Part shown: one piece after another, positions 62,614-64,000 of the stretch | Layout: the number at the start of each line of letters is the position of its first letter | Position numbering within the stretch: position 1 is the stretch's first letter | Assembly (NCBI GenBank): GCA_905250075.1 | Contig: CAJNOP010000003.1 | Location: 4,976,177 to 5,040,176 of the forward strand | Reading direction: 5' to 3' | DNA length: 64,000 nucleotides | Source of the DNA: Rotaria sp. Silwood1 | Lineage: Eukaryota; Rotifera; Eurotatoria; Philodinida; Philodinidae | The notes under the pieces: generated by a model | Databases searched by the model: none | Told to the model about the DNA's origin: nothing | Seen by the model: the letters and a program-made list of their open reading frames with translations, nothing else | Program-made: the position numbers and the translations under genes

Positions 62614-63358
62614 ATGACAGAAATATCGTTAGACGAAACTCCTACAGATGCCAACGAAGCCAATAAATCAAAATATGGTAGTCAATTCGATTAATTTTTA
62701 TTTTGTAATTAAATACAAATTATATTTAGACAAAACAAAAATATTACTATATACTGCAATGGCTCTATCAGCTTGGGTAAGTATCTATCTTTACTGTAGT
62801 AGAATTTTGTGCTCTTCAATACCTTGTGAAGAGTAATCAATTATTTGTTTGTATAGGGTGACCGTATGTGGAATTTTGCTGTTGGTATTTATTTTATTTC
62901 TCTCAATCCAACTAATCTTCAGAGTGTAGCTCTGAATGGTATTGCACTCAATTTAGCTGTTATTTTCTTTGGTACAGCTATTGGTGATTGGATTGATCGT
63001 AGTCCTCGTTTATCAGGTAAACAATATTCATGTTTTCTTTAAGAAAAACAAAATTTATCTGATTTTTCTTAAGCACTTAAAAAATCATTATATTTTCAAA
63101 ATTTATCTGTTACTGTTATGGCTGTATTAGTTGTTATTGCTTTATATAATCAATCTTCTCTTCCATCATATTGGATGATCATAATTCAAGGTTGTTTTTA
63201 ATTGTCTATTCTTATTATCTAAATTATTTATTTGAATATGTTAGGTTTTTTAATTGGAATTGGTATGATAGCAACATTATCTAGTGTAGCATGTAAAGTA
63301 TCAATATCAAAAGATTGGGTTGTTGCATTATATGGCTCTGATCGACAAAATTTAGCTA
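62614..63358 (+). CDS. SLC40A1-like: Ferroportin (iron exporter), 5' part only
   Basis: Exports ferrous iron across the plasma membrane. Five exons are visible (62614-62677, 62730-62776, 62857-63016, 63074-63190, 63245-63358), all in frame. After a short acidic cytosolic start (MTEISLDETPTDANEANKSK) comes LLYTAMALSAWGDRMWNFAV, whose SAWGDRMW is the family hallmark of TM1. IIGDW-like AIGDWIDRSPRL follows, then TM3-TM4 and finally SKDWVVALYGSDRQNLA, matching the human RDWIVVVAGEDRSKLA region. The acidic residue of the metal site in DRMW is kept. The gene continues past 64000 after a long intron, so about the last two thirds of the protein is outside the window. No break is seen in the visible part. 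Confidence 0.93.
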
Positions 63359-64000
63359 GTAAAGTTTTTTTCATTGTCTTAACGAGTAATCGGAAAAAAA
63401 ATTAGAAAAGACGTTTGTTCATTTTTGACCGGTTAGACCGTATTTTCGATAATTCAAAAGCTATGAATGAGGAAAAGAATTTTGTGCTATATGTGAATAT
63501 GAGCTTACAAGAGAATCACTCAATGTGATACTCTGCGTTTGAGATGAAACCCAAATCATTATGTAGAACCCGTTAAGTCTAGAAAAAACATAGAAGGATT
63601 CTTCTCCATACGCTATCCTTTTGAAGCTATGTCCATTACATTGAATTTTTTACCTTTAGCATGGTATTTTGAAAAAAAAAACAGACAAAAGAATTTTGCC
63701 CTGGAAATTTCAGCCAAAAGCAATGCTTTCTACTCTAACTATCAAACTCACAAAAAGTCATGACACTCTACCAAACGGATGGAGAGTCTAGTATTCTATA
63801 GATTCGATATCTCGACATGAAATCAATCTTTTCAGACAAAAACTCTAGAAGATTTTAATAACTACAAGAGTTGTCTATGGATAAAGCTTTAGGCCGAAAT
63901 TCATGTGCAGTGTAATGACCTTGGCACCAAAAGGTCTGCACATAGAGAAGAATCTTTCTAAGTTTATTCCAGTCTCAATAAATCTTAAGTAATGAATGAG
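63359..64000 (+). other. Start of a long ferroportin intron, cut by the window end
   Basis: The donor GTAAAG follows the fifth exon. No acceptor with continuing ferroportin coding was found before 64000, so the intron is at least 642 bases. It resembles the two large desaturase introns in texture. Confidence 0.6.

Noticed and set aside
1-64000. CRISPR arrays, bacterial operons, rRNA and tRNA genes
   Set aside because: The window is eukaryotic. No direct-repeat/spacer array, rRNA segment or convincing tRNA cloverleaf was seen by eye. A tRNA scan would be needed to exclude single tRNAs.

Overview
This is animal nuclear DNA. It is AT-rich, and its genes are split by many introns, most of them about 50-70 bases with GT..AG borders and a T-rich acceptor. 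The proteins are metazoan: a perlecan-like matrix protein, a rhodopsin-like receptor, aralar, a methyl-end fatty acid desaturase and ferroportin. Small introns, low GC, an intronless orphan receptor and a methyl-end desaturase together suggest a small invertebrate. A rotifer, probably bdelloid, is my best guess, but this is inference only.

Layout. At 616-918 (-) lies a possible small membrane protein. From 18252 down to 3075 (-) runs one very large perlecan-like gene of about 49 exons and roughly 2,700 residues. I followed it exon by exon with consistent phases: signal peptide, acidic and mucin-like Thr/Ser region, two Ig domains, three LDL-receptor class A modules, a perlecan-type Ig, laminin-EGF and laminin-IV modules, a PQPE repeat, then a long run of Ig domains to the stop. 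It has no laminin-G domain. Next come a small His/Gln-rich protein (22009-22565, -) and a GT61-like glycosyltransferase broken by an assembly gap (23643-24239, -). A multi-exon gene of unknown function with a Cys-rich motif follows (26984-31726, +), then an intronless 7TM receptor (33342-34331, -).

From 34.5 to 43.7 kb is a gene-free stretch with at least four foldback or MITE-like elements. Two have clear TA borders, and one carries a mariner-type terminus. From 43.7 to 50.9 kb I see no gene.

The right end is gene-dense: a two-exon type II glycosyltransferase (50879-52356, +), aralar (54610-57311, -), a methyl-end desaturase transcribed divergently from it (57765-62259, +), and the 5' half of ferroportin (62614 onward, +), which leaves the window inside an intron. 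Aralar, the desaturase and ferroportin are housekeeping metabolism genes (malate-aspartate shuttle, polyunsaturated fat synthesis, iron export). I see no evidence that they act as a cluster.

The most interesting signals are in the perlecan-like gene. They are a decayed Ig exon carried silently inside an intron, many symmetric micro-exons, a possible read-through short form, and the loss of the C-terminal laminin-G region. The foldback-element cluster at 34.5-43.7 kb is the other notable region.
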